Positions 55,983 through 64,000 of a DNA stretch of 64,000 bases are shown piece by piece. The number at the start of each line of letters is the position of its first letter. Within the stretch, counting starts at the first letter, position 1. The position numbers were made by a program, and so were the translations under genes. This DNA comes from Phaeobacter inhibens DSM 16374. GTDB lineage: Bacteria; Pseudomonadota; Alphaproteobacteria; Rhodobacterales; Rhodobacteraceae. Location: positions 1 through 64,000 of the forward strand of contig NZ_AXBB01000007.1 of NCBI RefSeq assembly GCF_000473105.1, in the 5' to 3' direction. The notes beneath the pieces were generated by a model. The model ran no database searches. It had not been told where the DNA came from and saw only the letters and a list, made by a program, of their open reading frames with translations.

Positions 55983-56251
55983 GTGTTCAATCCCGTCAGA
56001 TGGATAACGGCTGGCAATCAGGCTGGCTCAAAATCGCCCGCTTGTTAGGCCGGGTGGCGGCAAAAGTCCAGAGACCATTCCCGCCCGCGCCCCGTCGCAG
56101 GTGACCCGTGACGCTGCGTCCGGGGCGACAGCGGGAAATAATTTTAACGCCCTGCTTGCGCGGGGGACCATTGCTCACTATGAGACCGACAGCCCCAAAG
56201 CGGGCGCAGCCAGGTTACCCCAGCTAACTCCAGTTTATCACGCGGGTTACC
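55983..56251. promoter_or_regulatory. Divergent promoter region of siderophore import and receptor genes
   Basis: 269 bp between the binding-protein gene and the TonB receptor. It should contain promoters in both directions and an iron-responsive site. An A/T-rich patch (about 56142-56152) could be a -10 element. No convincing Fur, Irr or Iron-Rhodo box was found by eye. Confidence 0.4.
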
Positions 56252-58246
56252 ATGGCACATACCACAGCACATAAATCATCCATCCTCCTGACCGGTCTGC
56301 TGTGCAGCACGGCCCTGACGGTGTTTTCCGCAACCAAAGGCCACGCAGAGGGCGACGGCGTCCTGTCACTGGACCCGATCATCGTGAAGCAGCGCGATGC
56401 CGACGGCGACGCCGCAGACCGCGCAACCGCCGTCTATGTCGCAGATGCCGAAATCGAACGCGCCGCGATGGGCGATCTCAAGGATCTGTTTGCAGGCATC
56501 GCCTCCGTTTCGGTTGGCGGCGCCATTCCCGTCGCGCAGAAAATCTATGTCAACGGGATCGACATGCTGAAACTGGCGGTGCAGGTGGATGGCGTCAGCC
56601 AGAACAACCGCGTGTTTCACCACGCCAGCGCCAATGCCTTTGATCCTGGCCTGATGAAATCCGTGCGGGTTGACCCCGGTGTGGCCCCCGCCGATGCAGG
56701 CCCCGGTGCGCTGGCTGGCCGGGTGGTCATGGAAACCATCGATGCCGAAGATATCCTGACCGAAGGCCAGGCCATTGGCGGCAAAACACGCCTCAGCTAC
56801 GGTGAAAATGGCGATACCTTCGGCACCTCGCTGACGCTGGCAGGGCAATCCAACGGTTTCGAGATCCTGCTCTACGGCAAGCGCATGACCGGTGACGACT
56901 ACACCGATGGTGCCGGCAACACCGTGGGAGGCACCCGCAGCGACCTGACAGCCGGCCTGCTGAAACTGGCCTATGAGACCGACGCCGGACACCGGTTTGA
57001 ATTCTCCGGCCAGCAGATGCAGGACACCGCCCTGCGCAACCGCCGCGCCAATTTCGGCACCGCCTCCTTCAACCCACTGGACACGGTCTACGACACCAAG
57101 CGCACCGTCTATTCGCTGCGCTACGAGGATGTGAACGGCGGCGGCAACTGGGATCCCTCGGCCACCATCGGTTTTTCCGAGAATGAGATCGGCAGCATCG
57201 GCACCACCGAAACCAGCGTGGGTGTGACCCGGACCTATTCCGCGACCTTCCAGAACCGCTTCCACCTGTCGGAAAGCGACACCATCACGGCCGGGATTGA
57301 TTTTCAGGACCAGAAAAGCTCCGCCAGCGGCGACTACTGGGGCACCAACCGCCCCTCCGAGACCAGCCAGACCATCGGCGTCTTTGCGCAGGCCCGCCTG
57401 CAACCCAGTGACCGGCTCAAGGTCTCCGCCGGTCTGCGCTATGACTGGAATGCCTTCACCGGGCAGGATTTTGGCCAAAGCGGTCGCCCCTATGAGCAGG
57501 ACAGCTCCGGGCTGAGCGGCAATCTCTCCATCGTCTATGACGTCAATGATGCGCTGTCACTGCGGGCAGGCTATTCCAACGTCTTTGGCGGCATCGGGAT
57601 TGAGGATAACTTCCTGTTCTTCCGCGATTGGGATTACTCCGCCCTGAAACCGCGCCGAGCCAGCAACGTGGTGGTCGGTGCCGACTGGCAAAGCGGCAAC
57701 TGGACCCTCGGTGCCGAGGCCTTCCAGACCAAGATCGACGACACCCGCGATGTCGCAGGCCCGACAGTGACCAGCTATGATTTCGAAAGCCGGGGCTACA
57801 ATCTGGGCGCCACCTATGGCTGGGACAGCGGCTTTGCCCGTCTGACCTTCACCGACAGCGAAACCCGCGTCAACGGCGCCGCCACCTCCAGCTACTACGT
57901 GCTGGATTCCGGCGCCCCGATCGGTCAGGTGCTCGCGCTTGAGGTGCAGCAGGAACTGCCACAATGGGACCTGGTTGTTGGCGGCCATATTGATGCGGCC
58001 TTCGACTACGACCAGCAGCTGAATGAGGCCGACGCCACAACCCAGCTTGAAGGCTACGAGGTTCTGAACCTCTTTGCCGAATACCGCCCGGCGGCCTATG
58101 ACAACGTGACGATCCGCGCCGAGATCAACAACGTCTTTGATCGTCAATACGCCGACCGCGCCACCTATGGCGGCGACTACCCCGGCTTTCCCACGCTGAA
58201 AGAGCCGGGCCGTTCGGTCTCACTCGTGGCCAACGTCTCCTTCTGA
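56252..58246 (+). CDS. TonB-dependent siderophore receptor
   Basis: A 664-residue outer-membrane receptor. The signal peptide is followed by a TonB-box-like 'LSLDPIIV', the plug domain ('DLKDLFAGIASVSVGGAIPVAQKIYVNGIDMLKLAVQVDGVSQNNRVFHH', 'SVRVDPGVAPADAGPGALAGRVVMET'), and a barrel of about 22 strands with C-terminal 'FDRQYADRATYGGDYPGFPTLKEPGRSVSLVANVSF', ending in the required aromatic residue. It imports the ferric siderophore using TonB energy. It is placed between the importer and the biosynthetic operon, so the petrobactin-type product is the likely ligand. Confidence 0.93.
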   Translation: MAHTTAHKSSILLTGLLCSTALTVFSATKGHAEGDGVLSLDPIIVKQRDADGDAADRATAVYVADAEIERAAMGDLKDLFAGIASVSVGGAIPVAQKIYVNGIDMLKLAVQVDGVSQNNRVFHHASANAFDPGLMKSVRVDPGVAPADAGPGALAGRVVMETIDAEDILTEGQAIGGKTRLSYGENGDTFGTSLTLAGQSNGFEILLYGKRMTGDDYTDGAGNTVGGTRSDLTAGLLKLAYETDAGHRFEFSGQQMQDTALRNRRANFGTASFNPLDTVYDTKRTVYSLRYEDVNGGGNWDPSATIGFSENEIGSIGTTETSVGVTRTYSATFQNRFHLSESDTITAGIDFQDQKSSASGDYWGTNRPSETSQTIGVFAQARLQPSDRLKVSAGLRYDWNAFTGQDFGQSGRPYEQDSSGLSGNLSIVYDVNDALSLRAGYSNVFGGIGIEDNFLFFRDWDYSALKPRRASNVVVGADWQSGNWTLGAEAFQTKIDDTRDVAGPTVTSYDFESRGYNLGATYGWDSGFARLTFTDSETRVNGAATSSYYVLDSGAPIGQVLALEVQQELPQWDLVVGGHIDAAFDYDQQLNEADATTQLEGYEVLNLFAEYRPAAYDNVTIRAEINNVFDRQYADRATYGGDYPGFPTLKEPGRSVSLVANVSF

Positions 58247-58377
58247 GGCACCGGCCTGATCGCCTTCGACCCCTGACCTGCGGGCGTGCCTCTTTTGTGG
58301 GCGCGCCTGCTTCGGCAAGAATACACCTATCGCGATAAAGCGCCTTTTGAATCATGCTGGTATTTCCTAGTTAACGC

Positions 58378-58391
58378 GCATGACATCATGC
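58378..58391. promoter_or_regulatory. Palindrome in the putative asb promoter
   Basis: GCATGA-CA-TCATGC, perfect 6+6 arms. TGA-N2-TCA-type symmetry is compatible with a regulator site. No known iron-regulator consensus is matched with confidence. Confidence 0.45.
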
Positions 58392-58481
58392 CAATGCGGT
58401 CGGATCCTTCCCGCCGCTTAGCCGCCAGCATTCCGCCAGTTCCCATTTCAAATCGCCAGACGGAGTCACCCGCCGGGATCA

Positions 58482-58516
58482 CCATGCCGGTGAACCTGTG
58501 GTCCTGTCCGGCATGG
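58482..58516 (+). ncRNA. Leader hairpin of the asb operon
   Basis: CCATGCCGG (58482-58490) and CCGGCATGG (58508-58516) are perfect 9-bp complements with a 17-nt loop, about 95 bp before asbA. If transcribed, it forms a stable 5'-leader stem-loop. It lacks a T-run, so it is not a simple terminator. Confidence 0.4.
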
Positions 58517-58610
58517 CTGCGGAACCGCTGTGAGAGATGCACCAAATTCAACACCGACCCATCCGGATAACCCGGTTTTCGGGGGCCGCCCGGCCTGTGG
58601 GGCCACACCC

Positions 58611-60443
58611 ATGATCGCCTGTCAAACCGCGCTGATCCCCGCGCCGACACCTGCACAGGCCGATACCTCCGGCTGCGCCATCGCCGCGCAGACTGCGCTG
58701 GCCGCCAGTCTTCAGGCGCTGGTCAACGGTTTCCTGCGCGAATGCCCCTCATTGCCCGAAGACCGCAGGCCATCCTCCACGGATCCACGCCCTCAGATCG
58801 ACATCGCACTGGCACATACCCCTGCAATGCTGCGCCTTCAGCTGCGTTATGTCTCAATGACCGGACCGCTGAAATTCGGCGCCGCTCAGCTGCGCTTCAG
58901 CGGTGAGCGCTACTGGCAGCCTGTCCCGCCGACGCAAGTGATCAGCCTGATCGCTCAGGAGTGTTTCCATCGCGCCGGGGCGACGGATCCCGCCAAACTC
59001 CCCGCATTTCTCCGCGCCATTTTCAACAGCAACGCCGAGATCGAAGCCGCCCTCCACCACACCGCCGCTGCCCGTCCCACCGGGTTCCACCAGGCCGAGC
59101 AATCGCTGGTCTATGGCCACTGGCTGCATCCCACACCCAAGAGCCGGGATGGCATGACAGACTGGCAACAGGTGGCCTATGCCCCTGAGTATGCCGGTGA
59201 ATTCCAGCTGCACCTCTTTGCCGCACGGGCCGATATCACCCGCCAAGACAGCGCGGTCGCGCCGGTTTGCGAAATCCTGACCGAAATCCCCGGCCTGATA
59301 GACGACCTGCTGGATGGCCGTTCCCTGCGGCCCGGTGAGCAGCTGATCCCGGCGCATCCGCTGCAGGCGCAGGCGCTGTTGCTGACCCCTGCGGTGCAAG
59401 CGCTGCTCGCCAGCGGTCAGCTGCGCAACCTTGGCCCTGCTGGCCCCCGTTTCACAGCCAGCTCCTCGCTGCGGACGGTCTTTGCCGCCGATTGTCCATG
59501 GATGCTGAAATTCTCGGTTCCTGTGCGGCTGACCAATTCGCTGCGCGTCACCCTCACCAGTGAGTTGCAGCAGGGCGTCGCGATGGCGCGGCTGCTGCGC
59601 CGGTTGAACATCACGGACAGCCTGCCGCAGTTTCAGATCATCGACGACCCCGCCTATCTGACCGTGACCGACCCGAAGGGCGGCGAAAGTGGGTTTGAGG
59701 TGATCTTTCGCCGCAACCCGTTTCAGGGCGCGGCCGGTGACGGGATCTTTACGCTGGCGGCCCTCACTGCGGATCCGCGCCCGGGGCGCGCCTCGCTGCT
59801 GGCCACGCAAATCAGCGATCTCGCCGCGCGCCAGCGCAGCAACCGCAGACAGGCGGCGACGCGCTGGTTCGGCGCCTATCTCGACTGTATGCTCACCCCG
59901 GTTCTGACGCTCTATGACCGGCACGGCATCGCCCTTGAGGCGCATCAGCAGAACGCCTTACTGGATCTGTCCGAGGGGCTGCCCCGGCAGGGCTTCTATC
60001 GCGACAATCAGGGCTATTTCATCACCGAAGACGCCTTTGCCCAGCTGAGCAGGATGGAGCCGAGCCTCGCCGATGTGCCTGCTCTGGTGTTCAGCCGCAG
60101 CCATATCAATGCGCGGCTGACCTATTACCTTGTGGTCAATCAGATCTTTGCGGTGATCTGGCGTATGGGCTGTGACCGGCTGGTGCCGGAACAGGCCCTT
60201 CTGCACCAGCTGCGCGACCACCTGCAGCAGATGATGCCCCAGTTGACCGGCGCCGCGCGCGCATTGGTCAGCGACCTGTTGCAGGCGCCCAGACTGGCGA
60301 CGAAAGCCAATCTGCTGACCCGCCTGCATGATCTCGATGAATTGCAGACCGACACACAGGAGGGGCTGTTTCTCGAAATGCCCAACCCGCTTGCTGCTCT
60401 GCGAACCCAAACCACGGAGGCAGTTGCCGATGCCTTTGCCTGA
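58611..60443 (+). CDS. asbA: NIS siderophore synthetase, AsbA-like
   Basis: A 610-residue IucA/IucC-family NIS synthetase. ATG 58611 is preferred over GTG 58530, which would add a low-complexity extension. Family motifs: 'SLVYGHWLHPTPKSRDGM', 'LIPAHPLQAQAL', 'ASSSLRTVFAADCPWMLKFSVPVRLTNSLRVT', 'GIALEAHQQNALLDL' and 'VNQIFAVIWR'. AsbA of Bacillus joins citrate to spermidine by adenylation. The order asbA-asbB-asbC-asbD/E matches the petrobactin operon. The 3' end overlaps asbB by 14 bp. Confidence 0.87.
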   Translation: MIACQTALIPAPTPAQADTSGCAIAAQTALAASLQALVNGFLRECPSLPEDRRPSSTDPRPQIDIALAHTPAMLRLQLRYVSMTGPLKFGAAQLRFSGERYWQPVPPTQVISLIAQECFHRAGATDPAKLPAFLRAIFNSNAEIEAALHHTAAARPTGFHQAEQSLVYGHWLHPTPKSRDGMTDWQQVAYAPEYAGEFQLHLFAARADITRQDSAVAPVCEILTEIPGLIDDLLDGRSLRPGEQLIPAHPLQAQALLLTPAVQALLASGQLRNLGPAGPRFTASSSLRTVFAADCPWMLKFSVPVRLTNSLRVTLTSELQQGVAMARLLRRLNITDSLPQFQIIDDPAYLTVTDPKGGESGFEVIFRRNPFQGAAGDGIFTLAALTADPRPGRASLLATQISDLAARQRSNRRQAATRWFGAYLDCMLTPVLTLYDRHGIALEAHQQNALLDLSEGLPRQGFYRDNQGYFITEDAFAQLSRMEPSLADVPALVFSRSHINARLTYYLVVNQIFAVIWRMGCDRLVPEQALLHQLRDHLQQMMPQLTGAARALVSDLLQAPRLATKANLLTRLHDLDELQTDTQEGLFLEMPNPLAALRTQTTEAVADAFA

Positions 60444-62178
60444 CTGTGCCATCCCGACACCCGCCCTGCGGCTCTGCAGCCCGACCGATGCCATGCAGCG
60501 CGTGTTGCGCCAACTCTGCGAAGCATTGCTGAGCGAGGGCTGCGCACAGGGGGTCACCACGCAGGACGGCAGGCTGTGCTGGCATCTCGGCCCTACGATG
60601 TTTCGCGCGCAGGGGCGCTGCGGCGCCTTCAGCCGCTACCGGCTGACGCAGGACAGCATCGAAATCGCGCGCGATCACGGCTGGCAACCTGCCGATCTGG
60701 AGGATGTGCTCTCATCGATTGACGCCCCGGAGGCTGCCTTGGCCGCCCTGCGCACCGATCTGCGGCGCACCGCAGAACTGGATGACCTCAACCACCAGCA
60801 GATCCCCCGCCCGCCCCGGCGGCACCAGCTGGGCGTTGCACAGATGGAGCGCGCCCTTCACGAAGGCCACCCCTACCACCCGTGTTACAAGGCCCGAAGT
60901 GGCTTCAGCGATACCGATCATCTGCGCTTTGGGCCGGAAGCGGGCCAGCGCTTTCGCCTGATCGGGCTGCTGTTTCACCATGATCTGATCCAGCAAAACC
61001 TGCCCGACGATGATTTCTGGTCCCGCGAATTGGGCCAGCAAGAGTGGAACCGCATCCAAGGGATCGCCGCAGATCAGGGCATTGATCTGGGAACCGGGGG
61101 CTTTGCCCTGCTGCCAGTCCATCCCTGGCAATGGGACCAGCTGGCGCAGGATCCGCTAATTCTGGCGTGGCAATCCGGCGGTCAGCTCGTGATGATTGGT
61201 GAGATCGGCGACCGCTACAGGGCGACCCAATCGGTGCGCACGCTGATGAATGCCGACCAGCCGCAGCGCGCCCATGTCAAAACCGCAATGACCATGCGCA
61301 ACACCTCTTCCCTGCGCACATTGATCCCCGAAACCGTGGCCGTTGCGCCGGTCATATCCGATTGGCTGGTCAAGGTGATCGCCGCCGACCCGCTGCTGCA
61401 GCACGACTACCCGCTGACCCTGCTGCCGGAATATGCCGGCATCATCGCCGGGCGCGGCACCGCGCTAGCGGGGCATCTGGCCGCGATATGGCGGCAAAGC
61501 CCGGCCTCGCTCGGTCTGGCGGACAATCAGATGATGCCCTTCAATGCGCTCTCCCTGACCGAGGTAGACGGCCAGCCCCTGATCGCGCCCTGGATCGCGA
61601 CCCATGGCCGCGACCGCTGGCTGGCGCAGCTGATTGAAACGGCGGTGCTGCCGGTCTGGCATCTGATGGTGGCCCATGGCATCGGGCTGGAGGCCCATGG
61701 CCAAAACCTCATCCTGCAGCATGACAATGGCTGGCCCACCGGCATCATCGCCCGCGATTTTCACGATGGTGTGGAATATGTGGCGCCGTTGCTGTCGCGC
61801 CCGGATCTCTGCCCGGATCTGGCCGCGATTGACCCGGTTTTTGCCACCGCACCGCTGGATCGGTTCCACGCGCTGGCCTGTGGTGATGGGCTGCGCGAGC
61901 TGGTGATGGACACGCTGTTTGTCTTCAATCTCGCGGATCTGTCGGACCTCATGCAGCGCCAGTTCGACCTGCCTGAATCCCGTTTCTGGCAGCGCCTGCG
62001 CGCGCGGCTGGACCGCTACGCCGCCGATCACGGGCAGGCACAGCGCATGGCCGCCCTCGCGCCCTTTGCGCCGCAGATCCACGCCGAAAGCTTGATCACC
62101 CGCAAAATCGACCCCGACCGGATCGGCGCCTATCGCCATCTGATCGACAACCCTCTGGCCACTGCAAAGGACAGCTGA
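60430..62178 (+). CDS. asbB: NIS siderophore synthetase, AsbB-like
   Basis: A 582-residue IucA/IucC-family enzyme. ATG 60430 overlaps the asbA end; the frame is open to 60328. Motifs: 'HEGHPYHPCYKARSGFSDTDHLRFGPEAG', 'LLPVHPWQWDQL', 'HVKTAMTMRNTSSLRTLIPETV', 'LPEYAGIIAGRGTALAGHLAAIWRQSP' and 'GIGLEAHGQNLIL...ARDFHDGVEYV'. AsbB adds the second spermidyl arm to the citrate intermediate in petrobactin assembly. The overlaps and 2-bp spacing to asbC show one operon. Confidence 0.87.
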   Translation: MPLPDCAIPTPALRLCSPTDAMQRVLRQLCEALLSEGCAQGVTTQDGRLCWHLGPTMFRAQGRCGAFSRYRLTQDSIEIARDHGWQPADLEDVLSSIDAPEAALAALRTDLRRTAELDDLNHQQIPRPPRRHQLGVAQMERALHEGHPYHPCYKARSGFSDTDHLRFGPEAGQRFRLIGLLFHHDLIQQNLPDDDFWSRELGQQEWNRIQGIAADQGIDLGTGGFALLPVHPWQWDQLAQDPLILAWQSGGQLVMIGEIGDRYRATQSVRTLMNADQPQRAHVKTAMTMRNTSSLRTLIPETVAVAPVISDWLVKVIAADPLLQHDYPLTLLPEYAGIIAGRGTALAGHLAAIWRQSPASLGLADNQMMPFNALSLTEVDGQPLIAPWIATHGRDRWLAQLIETAVLPVWHLMVAHGIGLEAHGQNLILQHDNGWPTGIIARDFHDGVEYVAPLLSRPDLCPDLAAIDPVFATAPLDRFHALACGDGLRELVMDTLFVFNLADLSDLMQRQFDLPESRFWQRLRARLDRYAADHGQAQRMAALAPFAPQIHAESLITRKIDPDRIGAYRHLIDNPLATAKDS

Positions 62179-62180
62179 CC

Positions 62181-63485
62181 ATGTTTGTGTTGAATGACAC
62201 CCCCCTTGACCCCACCGCGCTGCACCCAAGACTGCAACAGGCGCTTGGCGATGATCTGCACCACCGCTACGCCCTGCGGATGCGCGACACCGGCCTCGGC
62301 CTCGCAACCCTGCTCTACCTGAAGGACCACAAGGCCGGCGTTTTCCCAATCCACGCCGATATCCCGGCGGAGGCCGCAAAACAGATGGCGACCAAAGCCG
62401 GATGCGACTGGTTTCTGGAGGATAATCTTGTCCCGCAACCGCTGCCCCGGCAGCCCGGTCAGACCGCCAGCGCGCGCCCCGGCGCCGGCGTTCTGGTGCA
62501 GATGAGCTCCGGCACCACCGGCGCGGCCAAGGTGATCACCCGCAGCTGGGACAACATCTCAACAGAGGTCCGCCATTACGCCGACTTCTTTGCCAGCGCC
62601 GCTAAGATGACGCCGGTGATCGCCTGCCCGGTGACCCATTCCTACGGGCTGATTCCGGGGGTTCTGGTGGCGCTACATCGTGGCCATGTGCCGGTCATCA
62701 TTGATGCGGTGAACCCGAAGTACGTCCTGCGCCGCCTGCGCGAGGTGTCAAACCCGGTGCTCTATACCTCGCCTGCGATGCTGCATACCCTTGCCAAGCT
62801 GCTGCCCCGTGACGAGGAACTGAACGCCGCCGTCACCTCGGGCACGGTGCTGCCCGATCCATGGTTCCAGCTGATCCGCGCCCGCACCCGGCATCTGTTC
62901 CAGCAATATGGCTGCTCCGAAGTGGGCTGTATTGCGATCAATCAGGACCTGCAGGCGCCCTGCGATGTCGGCCACCCGCTGCCGCATCTCGATCTGCAGG
63001 CAGGCGCGCCCGACACCCCCGGCCAGGTCCGCGTACAGCTGACGACTGGGGGTCCGGCCACCACGGATGCCGCTGGGGGCAACTGGGTCGAGACCGGCGA
63101 TCTGGGCTATCTCGCCGCCGATGGCGGGCTGGTCTTCACCGCCCGTGCGGATGATATGATCAACGTGGCCGGGCTGAACGTCTATCCGCAGGATGTCGAA
63201 CGCGCGGTTATGTGCCTGCCGGGGGTTGAGGATGCCGTCGCCTTTCGCCTGCCCGACCCGCAGGCCGGCGCGCGGGTGGGGCTGCTGTTCGTCAGCGCCA
63301 CCCTCAGCGAGACGCAGCTGCGCGCCCAATGCGCCGATCTGCTGGCCGATCATCAAAAACCTGCTCTGCTGCGTCGCCTCCCCGCCCTGCCACGTCAGGC
63401 CAATGGCAAGATCAGTCGCCGCGACATCGCCGAAAGATACGCATCCGGCACGGATCACACAGCCGATCAGCAGGTGCCCGCATGA
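62181..63485 (+). CDS. asbC: Aryl-AMP ligase, AsbC-like (3,4-dihydroxybenzoate activating)
   Basis: A 434-residue adenylate-forming enzyme. P-loop 'QMSSGTTGAAKVITRSW', A5-like 'FQQYGCSEVGCIA', A7/A8 'WVETGDLGYLAADGGLVFTARADDMINVAGLNVYPQDVERAV', and A10 'LPRQANGKISRRDI' with the catalytic lysine are present. AsbC activates 3,4-dihydroxybenzoate and loads it onto the carrier protein AsbD. Its stop overlaps the next start (ATGA). The aryl substrate is inferred from operon order. Confidence 0.87.
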   Translation: MFVLNDTPLDPTALHPRLQQALGDDLHHRYALRMRDTGLGLATLLYLKDHKAGVFPIHADIPAEAAKQMATKAGCDWFLEDNLVPQPLPRQPGQTASARPGAGVLVQMSSGTTGAAKVITRSWDNISTEVRHYADFFASAAKMTPVIACPVTHSYGLIPGVLVALHRGHVPVIIDAVNPKYVLRRLREVSNPVLYTSPAMLHTLAKLLPRDEELNAAVTSGTVLPDPWFQLIRARTRHLFQQYGCSEVGCIAINQDLQAPCDVGHPLPHLDLQAGAPDTPGQVRVQLTTGGPATTDAAGGNWVETGDLGYLAADGGLVFTARADDMINVAGLNVYPQDVERAVMCLPGVEDAVAFRLPDPQAGARVGLLFVSATLSETQLRAQCADLLADHQKPALLRRLPALPRQANGKISRRDIAERYASGTDHTADQQVPA

Positions 63486-64000
63486 CCTTCGACAGCGTGC
63501 TGCACGCAATGCAGCAGACCCTCGCCGGACCGCTGGCCAATCCGCATATGGCACAATTCGGACCCGAGGCGGTGCTGAACGATGATCTGCATATCGACTC
63601 CGTGGTGCTGATCAACCTGCTGGTGCATCTGGAAACCGACCACGGCGTTGCGATCCCCGAGCGTGATTTCCGCAAGGAGGATTTCGTCACCGTCGCCGAT
63701 CTGATCCATGTGCTTCTGGCCAGCCCATCCGCAGCGGTTGCCATCGAACCAGAGGCAGCCCCCGCCAATCAGGACCCGAGCGAGATCACCGTACATTGCT
63801 TTGTCAGCTGTCTCTGTGCGGCGATCCGGCGGCATGAGGGACTGGATTTCCGGCCCTTCTACTTCGGCACATGGGACAGCGATTTTGCTGTCACCGCCCA
63901 GCAGCATCTGGCCTATCACAGCGCCGAGATGACCCAGGATCACTATATCCGCTGGGTCGAACAACTGTATGGCATCCGCGTCAGCCAGTGGCACGATCCC
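63482..64000 (+). CDS. asbDE: AsbD-AsbE fusion (aryl carrier protein + condensing enzyme), 3' truncated by the window
   Basis: 173 codons are open to the window end with no stop. Residues 1-80 are an acyl carrier protein with the phosphopantetheine site Ser40 in 'DDLHIDSVVLINLLVHLE'. An Ala/Pro linker (about 80-96, 'LLASPSAAVAIEPEAAPA') leads to 'VHCFVSCLCAAIRRHEGLDFRPFYFGTWDSDFAV', 'LAYHSAEMTQDHYIRWVEQLYGI'. This is the start of AsbE, the enzyme that transfers the aryl group from the carrier to spermidine. In the Bacillus operon these are two genes. The rest of AsbE, and any asbF dehydratase, lie beyond the right edge. Confidence 0.8.
   Translation, partial: MTFDSVLHAMQQTLAGPLANPHMAQFGPEAVLNDDLHIDSVVLINLLVHLETDHGVAIPERDFRKEDFVTVADLIHVLLASPSAAVAIEPEAAPANQDPSEITVHCFVSCLCAAIRRHEGLDFRPFYFGTWDSDFAVTAQQHLAYHSAEMTQDHYIRWVEQLYGIRVSQWHDP

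Larger units (their letters stand above)
58247..58610. promoter_or_regulatory. Leader of the asb operon
   Basis: 364 bp between the receptor and asbA. It holds a palindrome (58378-58391), a large perfect inverted repeat (58482-58516) and AT-rich bases around 58340-58375 that could form a promoter. No gene is seen. This spacing suggests the biosynthetic operon has its own promoter and leader. Confidence 0.5.

Noticed and set aside
58246-58330. Terminator after the TonB receptor
   Set aside because: The GGGCGTGCC/GGGCGCGCC segments are similar direct copies rather than a complementary stem.

Overview
The window looks like part of a large low-copy plasmid or chromid from a Roseobacter-group alphaproteobacterium (Rhodobacteraceae, possibly Phaeobacter or a close relative). 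Three things point there: high G+C with dense gene packing; a plasmid replication/partition module (parB, parA, an iteron-like origin and a Rep_3-type initiator) at 5.7-10.2 kb; and family content typical of roseobacters. The species call is inference. No rRNA, tRNA, CRISPR array or insertion sequence was recognised.

Layout. 0.1-1 kb: an ArsR regulator and an SRPBCC protein on a clear promoter. 1-5.4 kb: a conserved unknown, an orphan sensor kinase with a periplasmic solute-binding domain, and a two-PRC-barrel secreted protein. 5.7-10.2 kb: the replicon module with four parS-like palindromes. 10.3-13.2 kb: an ABC1-family kinase and a TAT-exported multicopper oxidase. 13.3-20.6 kb: stress defence, with oxyR divergent from katG, a small lipoprotein with an ECF sigma/anti-sigma pair, and an NsrR-like Rrf2 regulator divergent from a flavohaemoglobin. 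20.6-22.8 kb: an MFS exporter, then an AT-rich scar with a frameshifted LytTR remnant. 22.9-34.0 kb: a sugar or cyclitol catabolism locus of two divergent operons around a LacI regulator and a CUT1 ABC transporter, each operon carrying a TIM-barrel isomerase plus a Gfo/Idh/MocA dehydrogenase. 34.1-39.1 kb: an NhaR-like LysR regulator divergent from dabB-dabA, an energy-coupled inorganic carbon uptake system. 39.2-49.5 kb: a nearly self-sufficient glycine-oxidation island (cupin regulator, lpdA, lipA, amino acid:cation symporter, gcvT, gcvH, gcvP, GlxA-type regulator). 49.6-52.2 kb: a Crp/Fnr regulator, a GlcG/HbpS-like protein and a PuuB-like oxidase. 52.3-64 kb: a petrobactin-type siderophore locus, with an ABC importer on the minus strand and a TonB receptor plus asbA-asbB-asbC-asbDE on the plus strand, cut by the window end.

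How the parts work together. The replicon module maintains the element. The cargo is a set of self-contained physiological cassettes, each with its own local regulator and, in several cases, a visible operator: an OxyR box, twin NsrR-like palindromes, twin LacI operators, a LysR inverted repeat, and twin GTTTC/GAAAC palindromes. The most distinctive features are an in-frame fusion of the carrier protein (AsbD) to the condensing enzyme (AsbE) in the siderophore cluster, parS-like sites placed inside coding sequences, two strong hairpins immediately before rep, an OxyR lacking the second redox cysteine, and an autonomous glycine-cleavage island carrying its own lipoyl synthase and E3.
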